A DNA stretch of 64,000 nt, taken from the NCBI RefSeq assembly GCF_008831285.2, contig NC_045149.1, positions 2,594,500 to 2,658,499 of the forward strand, given 5' to 3'. The DNA comes from Nymphaea colorata. Its lineage: Eukaryota; Streptophyta; Magnoliopsida; Nymphaeales; Nymphaeaceae. The notes beneath the pieces were generated by a model. That model was given only the letters and a program-made list of their open reading frames with translations, had not been told where the DNA came from and ran no database searches. Positions within the stretch are counted from its first letter, which is position 1, and every line of letters starts with the position of its first letter. This document shows, in pieces, positions 24,161 to 36,900 of the stretch. The translations under genes were made by a program, and so were the position numbers.

Positions 24161-24620
24161 CAAATGGTGATATGGAAAGAGTAGTGAGCCATATGTATTT
24201 AGGGTTACTGGTAAACACCCTAACATTCCTCGTCCCAACTCTTGTTCTCCTTGACCATCTCGCTCTCCATTTTTTTCTTCTCGTGCTTGCAGTGAGGAAG
24301 CAAGACTGCAATAGTACTGGTATTAGGTAATGTTTGGCAGACCAAGATTAGGATCAAAATCCAATTATTTTAGTCCTGGAATCAAGGGGAATCCCCATTT
24401 CGGAAACAAGGTTTGTTTGTTTCACTTGGATTTTGTTTTAATGGATCACTATCGGGTGTTTGTTAAATGTTTGGAAAAAAACATCCAAATGTTATAAAAG
24501 TTGTTCAACAACAAAAATTTAAACAACACGCACATACAATAAAAAAGATCAATTTTCATAAAGTTTTGTGGAACTATTTTAAATAAGTTTGATTCTTTAT
24601 CAGTTTCAAAAGCTATCTCC

Positions 24621-26000
24621 AAATCCTCTCTTCCATTTTTCCAGGATCGAACACATTGAAGGCAACCTTCCCTTTCCTTTGGTTTATCTGTCACACCCCG
24701 ACACTTTTACCCTCAATTTATTTTGATCAAACATCGAGGTGAGACGACACAATAATTAATAAGGAGCTATGCACATTAAAATGATAAATGGCAAACGTTT
24801 CATTATGTAGCAAATTCAGTTCATACAAAATCACTTCAAATTCTCAATGACATACGTGACAAAAAACATTGATGCCTAACAAAAAAACAGATATCAATGA
24901 GACCAAAACATGACTCGCCGGCATGATAGTACACTCAAAATCTCCCTAGTAGGACATGAGTGGAGTCATCTGATCAACCTACTATCCTGGGATCACCAAA
25001 ACCTAAAAAGATGAACAACAGAAGGCTTAACCTACGCAGTATTTCAACAAACCAGATAAATTCTTAACTCTCTAAGGTAAGGACTCAAATATAGAGTCCA
25101 ATATATACATTCTTAATCACTATCATATCATGATAAGCACATGCAGTCATGTGACTTGTCATGGGAGTCAGTCACATATTCCACAATATGTAGGGGCCTC
25201 TGAATAACCACAATCCACATGTCATGTCAAATTTAAGCACATTCATTTTATTTACATTTGTTTTAATTATATTCATTTCATTTATATTCAATTTAGTAAA
25301 TTGACAACTCAAATCCTCTCTTCCATTTTTCCAGGATCGAACACATTGAAGGCAACCTTCCATTTCCTTTGGTTTATCTGTCACACCCCGACCCTTTTAC
25401 CCTCAATTTATTTTGATCAAACATCGAGGTGAGACGACACAATAATTAATAAGGAGCTATGCACATTAAAATGATAAATGGCAAACGTTTCATTATGTAG
25501 CAAATTCAGTTCATACAAAATCACTTCAAATTCTCAATGACATACGTGACAAAAAACATTGATGCCTAACAAAAAAACAGATATCAATGAGACCAAAACA
25601 TGACTCGCCGGCATGATAGTACACTCAAAATCTCCCTAGTAGGACATGAGTGGAGTCATCTGATCAACCTACTATCCTGGGATCACTAAAACCTAAAAAG
25701 ATGAACAACAGAAGGCTTAACCTACGCAGTATTTCAACAAACCAGATAAATTCTTAACTCTCTAAGGTAAGGACTCAAATATAGAGTCCAATATATACAT
25801 TCTTGATCACTATCATATCATGATAAGCACATGCAGTCATGTGACTTGTCATGGGAGTCAGTCACATATTCCACAATATGTAGGGGCCTCTGAATAACCA
25901 CAATCCACATGTCATGTCAAATTTAAGCACATTCATTTTATTTACATTTGTTTTAATTATATTCATTTCATTTATATTCAATTTAGTAAATTGACAACTC
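24621..26000. repeat. Nearly identical 690-bp tandem duplication
   Basis: 24621-25310 is repeated at 25311-26000 with no gap. I count four substitutions by eye: at about 24672/25362 (c/a), 24713/25403 (a/c), 24997/25687 (c/t) and 25115/25805 (a/g), giving about 99.4% identity. Each unit holds 68 bases of non-LTR flank plus the first ~620 bases of the - strand LTR copy. Similarity stops sharply at both unit ends. Confidence 0.95.
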
Positions 26001-28190
26001 ATATGGGTGCAAACACATGTGCGTGCATGCCACGGGTGACCTACAGTCAGGAGACAATCCGCCATAGTGGCTGAAAACGATATAGATCTGTTCACACTGT
26101 AGCGGTAAAACAATTATCAATGAATGTGTAAATCCCAATGAAAGTTGCTTAGTCTTCCCTACAACACCCAGGTTGAAAAGGCAAGAGTTCAACGCTCCAA
26201 GCATATCACACAATGATATACTAGAGCCTTCAGCACTTGTACTCCGATTAGGCAAGACTAGTGGCGAAAGTGGTACATGTCTCAAACATATTGCTATAAC
26301 CTAGTGGCCTCTCATCAATAATTCTTTCTTAATTTATCATTATGAGGGCATATTCACAATAAGACCGACTAGCACACGAGGTTGGTTCACTTCATGAGTG
26401 CACGCATACATCAAACGCCTCCATAAGAAAGTTATACATTCAGTCAACATTCTTAGCTAGCCATCATACTTTATGAGTACTTCTATCCTTCAAATTCATT
26501 CAATTGCATCACTGCCCAATGAAAATGCAAACAAAAACCTTATATCATTCACATTAATCAGACATAACAGTCACATTATACAAAAACTTAGCCGAACCAC
26601 AAAGAGTAGTCTCGAGCTGTGATTGGCTCGTATCTGTCCTATGCAAATATCATATTAGGATGCTCAGTAATGCACAATTCGGGTTGATAAGATATTCAAA
26701 CTTGATACCCCGCCTAATCTGTCCTAAGTAGTTATAATATCAAATATGCATATGTCTTTGTGTAATAATTAAAAGACAATCAACCATCTCATAATCAGTC
26801 AATCACACACATACATTTATGTGGCAATAAGCACATTATAGCACACATCAATCAACAAAACACAATAATAGGATCCAATGATCCTAAATAGCACACACTC
26901 TAAATGTGGACCTAGGCAGGGATTTGCCTCAAATACCGTCATACCTATCATGCATTGCCAAAAATGCCCAAAATCACCTCGAGTTCTAAATCTTGTCACA
27001 CAAGGTCTACTTGACCTGCCTGGTGCACCTGCAAAGAATTCAAAGCAATAAGTTTCTATTCATTTCGATCTAAAATCTATTTAGGTAAGAAATATGACGA
27101 GTGAGACGTAGGTCATCAACTCGAGCAGATGCCGATAGGTTGAATCGGTCTAAAGAACATTTCTTCAAGTTTTTTCCATATTTAAGAGGTCATTAAGTGT
27201 GGACCTTTCCAAATGCATCCTTATGTGCATAATCAATAAATTAGACAATCAATAAACACCTAACACCCTGTTGAGGCATCACCATTTGCAATTTTACTTC
27301 ACCATTGACAATCTGAAGATGATACTGTACTATTTCACTAGCAACAACATATATCAAACAAATCACCCAAAAAAAAAGATGTTTCCTTCCCACCTTTATG
27401 TATATCCTAATTTTAATAACTTAAATGTGTTGTCTTTCCTCCAAACCATAACTTTAACCAACAAAGCAACAATAGTACTTCTTTCACATATGCATCGTAA
27501 CATTTAACAAAATATACATAGATCATTGCCCCTCCAAAACAGTCCTAAACCTTTCAATGTAATAAGATCTCTATCGTGTGCCCTAAATCATTCAATCTTG
27601 AATGTAACATGCTCAAATAATAATTATACATGCACTTAAGAAAAACATTAGAAAAAATAGGCACAACTAGGCCTCATTCAACCCTCCTTTAGAGTCCTAG
27701 CTGCTGCAGTGTCCTGAGCAGCCACAACAAATTTGTTGTCGTCTCCAACAACATGGCCTATTTGCTGGTATGAGGGGAAAGACGTATTCCCCTAGCTACA
27801 ATCCAACCCAACAACATCAAAGAATGTGAGAATGAGCAAAAGAGGATTCTAATGAGAGAAGAGAGCATTTGGTAGAGAGGGAGATGGTTCGGCTGAGAGA
27901 GGCACACACATGGGAGAGAGAGAGAGAGAAATAGAGATGAAAAAAACATAAACAAAGGAAGGGAGAGCATGCATGAGAGAGTGCCTGGTTTAGTTGGGAA
28001 ATACAGTGAGAGAGTGAGAGTGAGACACAGTGAGGGTTAGAGAAAACTAGTGGAGAGAAAGCAGAGGGCGAGAGTGAGAGATGATGAGGGTGAAACGAGG
28101 CTGGTAGGAGAGAGACCAGAGGGCAAGGGACGATGAGAAACGGTGAAGGTGAGAGGACACTGGTGGGAGAGTTCCTTTACCAAATTCAAC
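25379..28190 (-). mobile_element. Long Tekay/Del-like LTR, copy I (truncated)
   Basis: The + strand text starts TGTCACACCCCGAC, the inverse of an LTR end GTCGGGGTGTGACA, and is collinear with the complete LTR at 28612-31699 through shared blocks: 'ctatcatatcatgataagca', 'gtgggtgacctacagtc'-like text near 26030, 'tgatcctaaatagcacaca' near 26880, and 'ctgctgcagtgtcctgagca' near 27700. It then enters a purine-rich zone and loses similarity near 28190 without the expected terminal bases. The first 620 bases are also present at 24689-25310 because of the tandem duplication. No internal retrotransposon domains flank it. Confidence 0.8.
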
Positions 28191-28326
28191 GTACATGACA
28201 TACTCTCCCTAACCTATTCTAATGAGAGAAGAGAGCATTTGGTAGAGAGGGAGATGGTTCGGCTGAGAGAGGCACACGCATGGGAGAGAGAGAGAGAAAT
28301 AGAGATGAAAAAAACATAAACAAAGG
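27846..28326. repeat. Two direct copies of a ~112-bp GA-rich segment
   Basis: 27846-27958 and 28216-28326 are the same sequence apart from one substitution (cacaca/cacgca) and one GA unit. The second copy lies beyond the point where LTR copy I loses similarity, so this duplication may mark how that end was rearranged. Confidence 0.9.
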
Positions 28327-28606
28327 GCATGTTAAGACCTCTCCTTTGATAATGAAAATTGAAAAGCCCCAAGATTGGTTGTGTTCAGATGTATGAGATG
28401 AAATTTAGTATGTATGTGTGTGTGTGTATATACATATATATAAGAGTATGTCAAAGGAGAGAATCAAAAGGCAACAAAAACAAGATCATGCCAAAGGGCT
28501 TTTGACTTGAGTCATTTACGTTCTTCAACTTAATTTTCAGTATATGCTTATCTGGTAAATATTAAAGAATAAAGAAAAATGTGGTTTTAACATGAAAGGG
28601 GCGTCA
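28327..28606. other. Spacer between two LTR copies
   Basis: AT-rich with a short GT/TA repeat near 28415-28442. No coding motif. Confidence 0.5.
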
Positions 28607-28611
28607 CCACT
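28607..28611. repeat. Left target-site duplication of the solo LTR
   Basis: CCACT immediately before the LTR terminus; identical to 31700-31704. Confidence 0.85.
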
Positions 28612-31600
28612 TGTCACATCCTAACCATTTTGACCCTCAAATAATTTTATTTTAAATATAAAACATTGAAGTGCGATAACACAACAATTCAAAAGGAAAT
28701 GAGTCATGCAATTCAAAAAAATGGGGCAAACTTTTCAATTTCGGTCATACAAAATTACTCCACATTTCTCAATAATACATATGACAAAATGCCCCAAAAC
28801 CATGACATTGATGTCTAATAAAAACAAGATATCAATAAGAACAACACATGATGCACTGACACTACAATTGACTCAAAACCTCCACAGTAGGATGTGAATT
28901 CAACCATCTGATCAACCTGTTGCCTTGGGTTCACCAAAACCTGAAAAATAAAACAAAAGGCTTACCTTTCGCAGTATGACAACAAGCCAGATAAATCCCT
29001 AACCCTCTAAGGTAAGAGCTCAAATATGAGGTATAACAATTACAAAAACAAATCACTATCATGTCGTGATAGGGTGTACAGTCATAAGACTTATCATAAA
29101 AGCCCCTCACATATACCACAACATGTAAAGACCTCTCCATGGCCACACAAAATACATTTAACAATCACATACACTTCATTCACATTATTTTCATTTACAT
29201 TAGCTTTAGTGAATTCACAGTTCCTGTGGATGCAAACACAGGTACGTGCATACTGCGGGTGGCCTACAGCCGGCAGACAACCCCCATGGTGGCCCGAAAT
29301 GATAAGGATTCATTCATGCTGCAGTGGAAGAACACTCGTCCATGGATGTGTGAATTCTGAGGAGAGATACTCAGCCTTCCCTAGAACACCCAGTTTGGGA
29401 AGGCGAGAGGCCAATGCTCCAAGCACATCACACAACAATACCCTGGGGCCTTGCACCACCTGCGCTCCGAGTAGGCGAGACCAGTGGCGAAGGTGGGATA
29501 ACTCCTAAACACATTGCCATAACCCATTGGCCTCTCATCTCTTATTCTTTCTTACTTATCATTATGATTGCACATTCACAAAAATGACGAACTAGCTCAT
29601 GAGGTTGGTTCATTCCACGAGTGCACCCACACCTCCAATTGTCTCTACACGAGGGCTACACATATCATTAACATTCATAGCTATCTGTCATATCAATACG
29701 GGTACAAGTACCTTTCAAGTTCATTCATTTGTATTATGCCCATGGCAAAACATATGAAACATTACGATAATCGCATCACTCATCACATCAATCATATCTT
29801 TCAAAACTTAGCCGAACCACGGAGAGTAGTCTTGATCTGTGATTGGTTTGTAGCTATCCTATGTATTTATCACTCTAGGATGCTTTTTAATGCACAATTG
29901 GGGTCAAGGAGATACTCGACTCGATTCCCCACCTCATTTGTCCTAAGTAATTATCATTCCTAGCATGCAAATGCAATTGTGTAGTGATTTTTAAAGCAAA
30001 GCTAATCGCACAAGCACTCAATTTCCATGCATACATTCATTCAATTACATCACACTCATAAGATTCATTGATCCTAGAAACATACATTCAAAAGTTGGCC
30101 CCTAGGTAGAGATTTGCCTGAGATGCCGCCATACCTGATGCACGTCGCTAAAATGCCCAAAAATGCATCGAGCTTCAAATCTGGTTGATCAAGGTTTACT
30201 GGACGGGCCGGTGTACCTGCAAACACAATCAAGCGATAAGTTCTCTACTCGCTTCGCTTTACAATTTATACAAATATGAAACATAATCATTAAGGCATGT
30301 CATCGCCTCAAGAGGGTGTCGACAAGTAGTATCAACCCACAAAGCCCTCAAAAAGGTCTTTTCCAACTCTTTGAGATTGCCACCAAATGATTAGAACTCA
30401 AAACTTGGATTCGACTTATCACATGTACGTGTCTCACTTGTTTTCCTTAGTTGAGGCGTCTTCCCAATAATTATACCCAACTCACATGCTCTTGCACAAC
30501 CAACAACGCAATACGCCCATCAACAATTGCATGTGCCATGCGTTTACTTAAACAATTTTAAATCTTCTCAACCACATCAAATCTCTACCATATTTCCAAA
30601 TAGCTTCGAAAATCAACTCATAATGCAAAAGGGATAGACATACATGTGGTCCCTCGTCCTTCTCAAAATAGTCCTAAACTTTTCTCAAAATAGCAACATC
30701 GCTAGCATGCATTCTAAATCATCAAATCTTAAGTCTAGCATGCTCAATCATTAATTATACATGCGCTAACATAACATATGAAACAATTTAGGACCGATTA
30801 GGCCTCGCTTACCCCAATCTTAGTGTCCAAACTGCTGCAATGTTCCCGGCAGCCACCTCAAATGTTCGATTGATCCCCTAGTGGAAAAAATCATACGATG
30901 CTGCCACCACCAACGCCGTCTATTCGCTGTTAAGAAGAGAAAGATGCATCCCCAAGCTGCAATTCCAATCCAACAGCCACTAACTAGTGAAAAAAAGTGA
31001 AAATGAGCTCAAGAGGAGGAGTTCGGCTGAGAGGGATTGGTTCGTTTGGGGGAGGTAGGGAACCACGAGAGAGAGCACGAGAGATATGAGTGGGAGGAGG
31101 CTGGCAGTAAGGAGAGAGGGAGAGAGCTCGGTTGGGGAAAAGGGGAAGAACAAACAAAAAATGGGGAGAGAGTGTGAAGGCGACAGGAAAGACAGGAAGA
31201 GAGCTCGAGCAGAGAGAGTGTGGGGTAGAGGGAGGTGCTAACAGAGAGAGATCGACAGAAGAAAGAGAATGAGAGAGATGAGAGGGCAAGAGAGAATGCA
31301 GAGAAATAGAGCGTGCAGAGAGGAAGAGTGCAGGCAGAGAGACAACGTGTGAGGAGTGTAGGAAGAAGAGGGGGACTCGATAGGGTGAATCGGGACAAAG
31401 AAAGAGGCGACAGAACAACGAGAGGGGGAGGAGGAGAAGAAGAAGAAAGTAAGGAGAGGAAGAGGCAGAGAGAAGTCGAGAGGGCTTACCAAAGCGCCGC
31501 ACCACCTCCACTGTCACCCTTCCTCCGCTGGCGCCGTTGCACCCTCGTCCGCCTCCTGTTTCTCACACGGTCGAGCCAGAGGAAAAAGGCAAAGAGGAAG

Positions 31601-31699
31601 ACAAGGGAGAAAAGCCCCCGCATCGGGCTCCTCACGCAAGTGGGTTCCGGTCTGGGTCTGGACCCGATCTGGCCCACCTGAAAAATGTCGAGTGTTACA
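28612..31699 (-). mobile_element. Complete solo LTR (3088 bp), Tekay/Del-like
   Basis: On the - strand the element reads 5'-TGTAACACTCGACATTTTTC ... GGATGTGACA-3', so it has the canonical TG...CA ends, and it is bounded on both sides by the 5-bp direct repeat CCACT. Primer-binding site, polypurine tract, gag and pol are all absent next to it. That is the structure left when the two LTRs of one element recombine. The right part (31020-31490 on the + strand) is a long purine tract with GC-rich flanks, corresponding to the start of U3. Collinear with copy I and, over its last ~365 bases, with 1-366. Confidence 0.9.
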
Positions 31700-31704
31700 C
31701 CACT
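31700..31704. repeat. Right target-site duplication of the solo LTR
   Basis: CCACT directly after the LTR terminus TTACA. Confidence 0.85.
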
Positions 31705-32035
31705 TATTAGATTTAAGGCTCTAAAATGTAGGCATTTTCTACCCTTTCTTCTAGTCACTCTGTACATACAGTTGATTTTGTTGGGTTGTTCTCAATGAGG
31801 TTTATGATTGTTTTCTGAGAAAAGACTTTTCTATGTTAAAAGTAAGTATGCCCAAATATCTTTTGGTTAGTTCTTTATTTTCCTTTACATAATTTACTTT
31901 TTGCATATTAATATAGCATTTTCTTAATTTTCAAAGTCTTAAGGTTCAGTTTTCGCAGGTTCAAGGCACACCTATAAAGGAAAGCCCAATTATGGTAGCT
32001 GTTGAAGATAGACCTATCCAAACCAGCGTCAATTA
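31705..32035. other. Intergenic, nothing recognised
   Basis: AT-rich; no coding motif. Confidence 0.5.
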
Positions 32036-32451
32036 GGGGGTGTTTGATAAGGCTGGAACTATGGAATTTTAGAATTAAAATTATCATTTTTAAAAAAATG
32101 GTAATTGCATTATCAAACAAAGAATTTTGATTCCAGAATTATAGGGTTATTCTTGAATCAAAATTTTGGAATTGTGGTTTTACCCCAAGGGTTGGAATCA
32201 TGATTCCAGAATTTTAGAAAATTTTCATCCCAGTTTAGGGAAACATGTAATGCTGGTTTTAATTCATCAATTCTGAAATTTCAATTCATGTTTTGTCAAA
32301 CATGTCATTTTCAATTTGGAATCAAAATTATAGACTATTAAACACAAAAAGAAACTAGAACTGATATTATCATTCTGGTTCCAGTTCCAGGTAGTATTTG
32401 TTTCTAGAAACTTTAATTCTAAAATAAAAATTCAAGACCATCAACACCCCC
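32036..32451. mobile_element. Foldback MITE-like element
   Basis: The ends GGGGGTGTTTGATAAGG and, inverted, GGGGGTGTTGATGGTC form a terminal inverted repeat of about 14 bases. The interior is AT-rich and internally complementary ('ggaattttagaattaaaattatca' against 'gaaactttaattctaaaataaa'). No target duplication was clear, so the superfamily is not assigned. Confidence 0.65.
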
Positions 32452-33097
32452 TGATGTAATGCCAACAAAATGGGCATTGAACTTGGGTACCGTGAGACTT
32501 GCACAACTGAAGATGGTGAAGGTCAGCTTGGAAGAAAAAAGCAAGAACAAGAATGAAAAGAGCCAAATTGGCCATGTCTAAGAAGATGAAAAAGAAAACA
32601 TGCAAAATCATCTACTTGAAAAACCAAGGTTGATTAAGTCAAAATAGCTCTGATGATAAAACATAGGTTCCTTGCTATTACAAAGGGAGTTGGGGAGTGC
32701 TAAATCCTGTGCTAAGAAAGCCTAAGACATGGAGAGCGATTCTCTTTTGTTTATTTGAAAAAGAAAGAACAATCGTTTTAGATTAATTTCAATACACTCG
32801 TTAAAAGGGTTTTGTTCCAGAATGTATGACATCATACAAATCCTTACAAGATAAAAAGGTATAAGCAATAGATCTTTATCAAATTTCACAAGCATTTCAC
32901 AATCGTTTCACAAGCATTGCATCTGTATTCACACTGGGTTATTTCTTTAGTGCTTAAAAAGCTTGGCTCTAAGATTTTAGAGAAATTTCAAGGTAGTATT
33001 CCAATGGGAGTGGAATTAAGTCAATAAAACAAAAAGAAAAATCTAGACATGCCTTCTATCTAGGATTTAATAGGGTCTGTCACATGCTCTATGGAGA
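32452..33097. other. Intergenic, nothing recognised
   Basis: No motif or repeat that I can support. Confidence 0.45.
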
Positions 33098-33900
33098 TTG
33101 TTGCCCCTTTATGCCTGGTCGAGCCCTCCGAGTTCTTGTTACCTGGTCCTGCTTCTGGCCCATTGTTCTCTTTCATATGTGCTGGATCATTTTCTAAGTG
33201 ACCAACATGAGAGTTGGATTAATTTGGGAATCCTCCATTTCATTCTGGATTTCAAGCTCTCTCATTTCCTCACCCTAAGATGCCTCACTGTCCAAGTCGA
33301 AGTCTGCCTCTATGCTAAAGTCTTCTCTATTTGTGTAGAAGTCCATATGCCATCTAGAGAACTGCACCATCTAATGCTCTAAATGATAGGGAACAACAAA
33401 GAATGGTATGAGTAGAAGAATATCTGTCCTCCTATCATGAAAAGTATAGCAAGCTAGCTACTCATTCTTATAAGAAAAGTCCTAAATGATGTTTTTCTTA
33501 GCAAGCTCATCCAATATGTCCCCATATGCATGTAATGAAAGGATGTCGAAGCCTGTGGGTTTGAAGGCCCGACCCTCTTGGATGATGTGCCTATAAAACC
33601 ATTCCTATAAAAACCAAAGTCAGTCCACTATCATGTCAAAGTCACTCATGACAAATTTTGGTGAGTCCTTTGCATAGAAAAGCAAGACCAGCCATGGCAA
33701 GTGAAAGACATCGGGTCTTGTTTTTTTCCTACATCCTAAAAAGTTCATGAATTGCAAGTTCATGATGCTCTGTATGTTGGAGAAGATGATGAGTCTTGCT
33801 GTACAAACAGTCATCACCTCCCTAGTCCTATGATGTACCTTGGGCAATTTATCCCTCATCTCATATGTAGAGCCTAGAGGGAGTGGGGGTCGATCCTCCT
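33098..33900 (-). pseudogene. Unrecognised coding-like relic
   Basis: On the - strand a 79-codon open stretch (33859-33620) reads EEMRDKLPKVHHRTREVMTV-like text and FHLPWLVLLFYAKDSPKF. After stops it continues with IIQEGRAFKPTGFDILSLHA near 33580-33520, then an acidic stretch near 33330-33230. The composition is protein-like and the segments keep one direction, as in a decayed transposon-related ORF. I cannot assign a family. Confidence 0.3.
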
Positions 33901-36900
33901 TGGATGGATCGATACATGACTAAACTTTTAGTCTTGCTCCCCACTTCAAAAATACTAACTTCATGTTTAAATTATGTTTTTAGATAAAAAAATATTCACA
34001 ACGATCTCCAATTTAATCTGAACTCAATTATGCAAAAAGCAATGCATGCATGGGGAAGTGCTACTCAATTCATGTTAAAGGATTCAAATTTGACATTAAG
34101 TGTTGAGAACCAATAATGCATGAATATAGAGTGAAGAAAACACATTTAAACCATAGTTTAAAACAAACATTGAATAAAAAAATGTTTATTCTGACCAGAT
34201 ACAGATACTGGTTCCGATTCCGTTTATCCTCACTTCCTCAACAAAGTAATATGCAAAATTCATGCCCATTTATATGAATTGACATTAATCATAGAGTCAG
34301 AAATTGACGATGCATTAAATGAATATAATGCGCATTAAGCTCTCATTTGGATCTTGGATTTGTATTTGATATTGTGATCTAGATCCGGGTTTAGTGTGAA
34401 GATCTGGATCATGATCCGATTTAGAGATATGAAATTTGAAATAATGGATCTGGAGATAAAAATATAGATCACAGATCTGAGATTTGGACAAGAGATCCGT
34501 ATACAGAAATGGAATTTGGATATGAGATCTGGAAATGAGATCCAGAGAGCTGGAAATGGAACGAACCTAGACCTAGCTCAATTTGTGCATGGTGGGTTCA
34601 AACTCAATAACTTGTACTGGACCTAGGCTAGTTTCAGTTTTAAAAATGGGTTGAAACCTAGGGTAGGTGTTGGATTTACTGGGCTCAGTCTGGGTGTTAT
34701 TTTTAGAAACCCCAGTTCAATAGAAATTTGAAGTGGGCTAAGCTTCAGCTCGAGCCTATTGGGTTCATATGAACTTGTCTCAAATGTTAAATTAGGTTGA
34801 TGCGGCTCTTGAATTAGGTTTTATGAGAATTATACATATAGTGCCAAAATATCAAAATAGGTGGCTCATTTATAAAAATAAGGCAAAATAAGACTTCATT
34901 GGCCCCTCCAAAGCTCAAAACTTCAGTTTATACAAATGTCAAAATGCCCCTTTTTGAAGGCTGCATAAGGCCAAACTGGGAACTTTTGATGTGATCCACG
35001 TCCATCTGATCCACAGCTGGTTTCTTGAAGATTTGATAATTGCAGTGGTGTGAATGAATTGAGAAATCGATTCCCATATTAATCAGAATTCAGCTTGAAA
35101 GATTGTGCTACATTGAAACTTGATGTCAAGAACTAAACAAACCTTTGTAAATTTATAAAATGGAAATCGAGCTCGAATCTAAATGATTGAACTGCAATCA
35201 AAGACCAAAATACTCAGATTGGATACTAAAGAATGTGATCCTGACTTGGCATGAAATGATAGATTTTGGGTTGTAGCTGGACCTGCTAAAGCTGGAGAGA
35301 GAGTGTCACTCTCATTTTAAGACAAATAACACAGATTTAGATTCCAGAACTGAAAGTAACTGAAGACAGACTTTGTGAAGACTAAGGAGAGCTTATGTTT
35401 AGCTCAGTCATGTCTGATATGGTTTTGGTTCTTTAAAATTGGCAGGTGCATGCTCTCAGTGAGCTGATCTGGTTAGAGTGACCTGGTTTTGAGTTGGGAA
35501 ACCCTAGCAAGCTAACTCTAACGACTCCTGAGGTTTTGTAAAGCACAGAAATTTCTTAATTGCTCAAATATTAGATAATTTTCAGAACTTTGGTGAAAAT
35601 CCCTACTTACATGCATTTATGTTTTCCATATGCAGTATCATTCATGCGAAAAAAAAGACTTTGAAATAATGGTGTTGAAGAGAGAGATGGCGTTCTCCTT
35701 AACAAATACTAGTAATATTGAAGTTTCATTAAAAAAAATACCAGTTGACAAGATCCAAATCGAATTTCTTGTTCCTGTGGTTTCAAGGTAATGCCCATGC
35801 GTAGCATGATCCAAGAGCCAACAGTAATGAAATTAGGCATGAAGATTACGTGAGTGCAGTAATATCGGTCAAATTATGGAATACTCATGTTCATAAAATA
35901 AAACAAGAGCACCACAGTAATACAGATTGCCCCTCCATCTTGTCCCCCTCGTACGTGAATGCAATATACTTTGTACTCTCCCTCTCTTTATCTCTCTCAT
36001 AGTTTTTCATTTGGCAACCCAACTTGTGTTCATCTCATTAGCTTATTAAACCAAGTTGAAATTTCAGAGGCAGAATTAATTTTTTTGTTGTAGTTTTCAT
36101 GGAGGCTTATTGTAGTTTTCAAAAAATTTCAGAGGCAGAATTAATTTTTTTGAAAATTATATTGTAAATTTTGATTTTTTAAAATCGAGGTTGGAGGGGC
36201 GTCATAGCCCCTGCAGGTCCCCTGGCTCCACCACTGGACATGAGGCTTGATGTCAACTCTATCCCCGACCTAGCTAGCTACCTGAATAGTTAGTATTTGA
36301 TTACGAAGTACGTTGGCCTTTCGTTTATATCTCAAGTAAAACCATGCTTGAGTCTTGAGGCTCTACTCTATCAGTCACCTAATTATGGCATAAAACTTGG
36401 AGGCTAGTACTCTCACCTTTAGGGCCTGTGCTTACTTCGGCTAATGCAGGGGGTTGACGATCAAAAGAGTGGAAGCAGCAACAGATCTTGTTTTACCAGC
36501 TGATGCCACAATTACCAGCTTTAAGCTGACGTTCACAAGCTTCATTTATCAACTGGAAAATGTTTGTATGTTGACTCTAGAAAAATATACAATGGTCATG
36601 GACACACGTAAAATGTAAGTGTCCGAAGATGTCAAATGAGACCCAGGAAGAAGAATTTAATTAATTTTAATTGGCACCACATTCACAAACTTTTTCATTT
36701 AAATGGATGACGAAGGCTGATTTTATGAGAAAAGAATGTAGCTTTGATATCACATGTAAAATGCATGTGAAGAACTTAGACGAGAGAAAACAAAAGCAAA
36801 AAGAACGAATATGGAACTTTAATAGCATATATCTGCTGTTTAAGTGATTCACAGAGTTCAACAAGCAATCGATATTTCACTTTCACTATCAAAGGGCCAC

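Noticed and set aside
24449-25384. Two - strand frames both starting MTDKPKE
   Set aside because: They are the same text seen twice because of the 690-bp tandem duplication, and run into the LTR; no family match.
30984-31767. Several long open frames on both strands (up to 177 codons)
   Set aside because: They fall in the purine/pyrimidine tract of the solo LTR and are Ser/Leu/Pro or Arg/Glu/Gly low-complexity in different frames.
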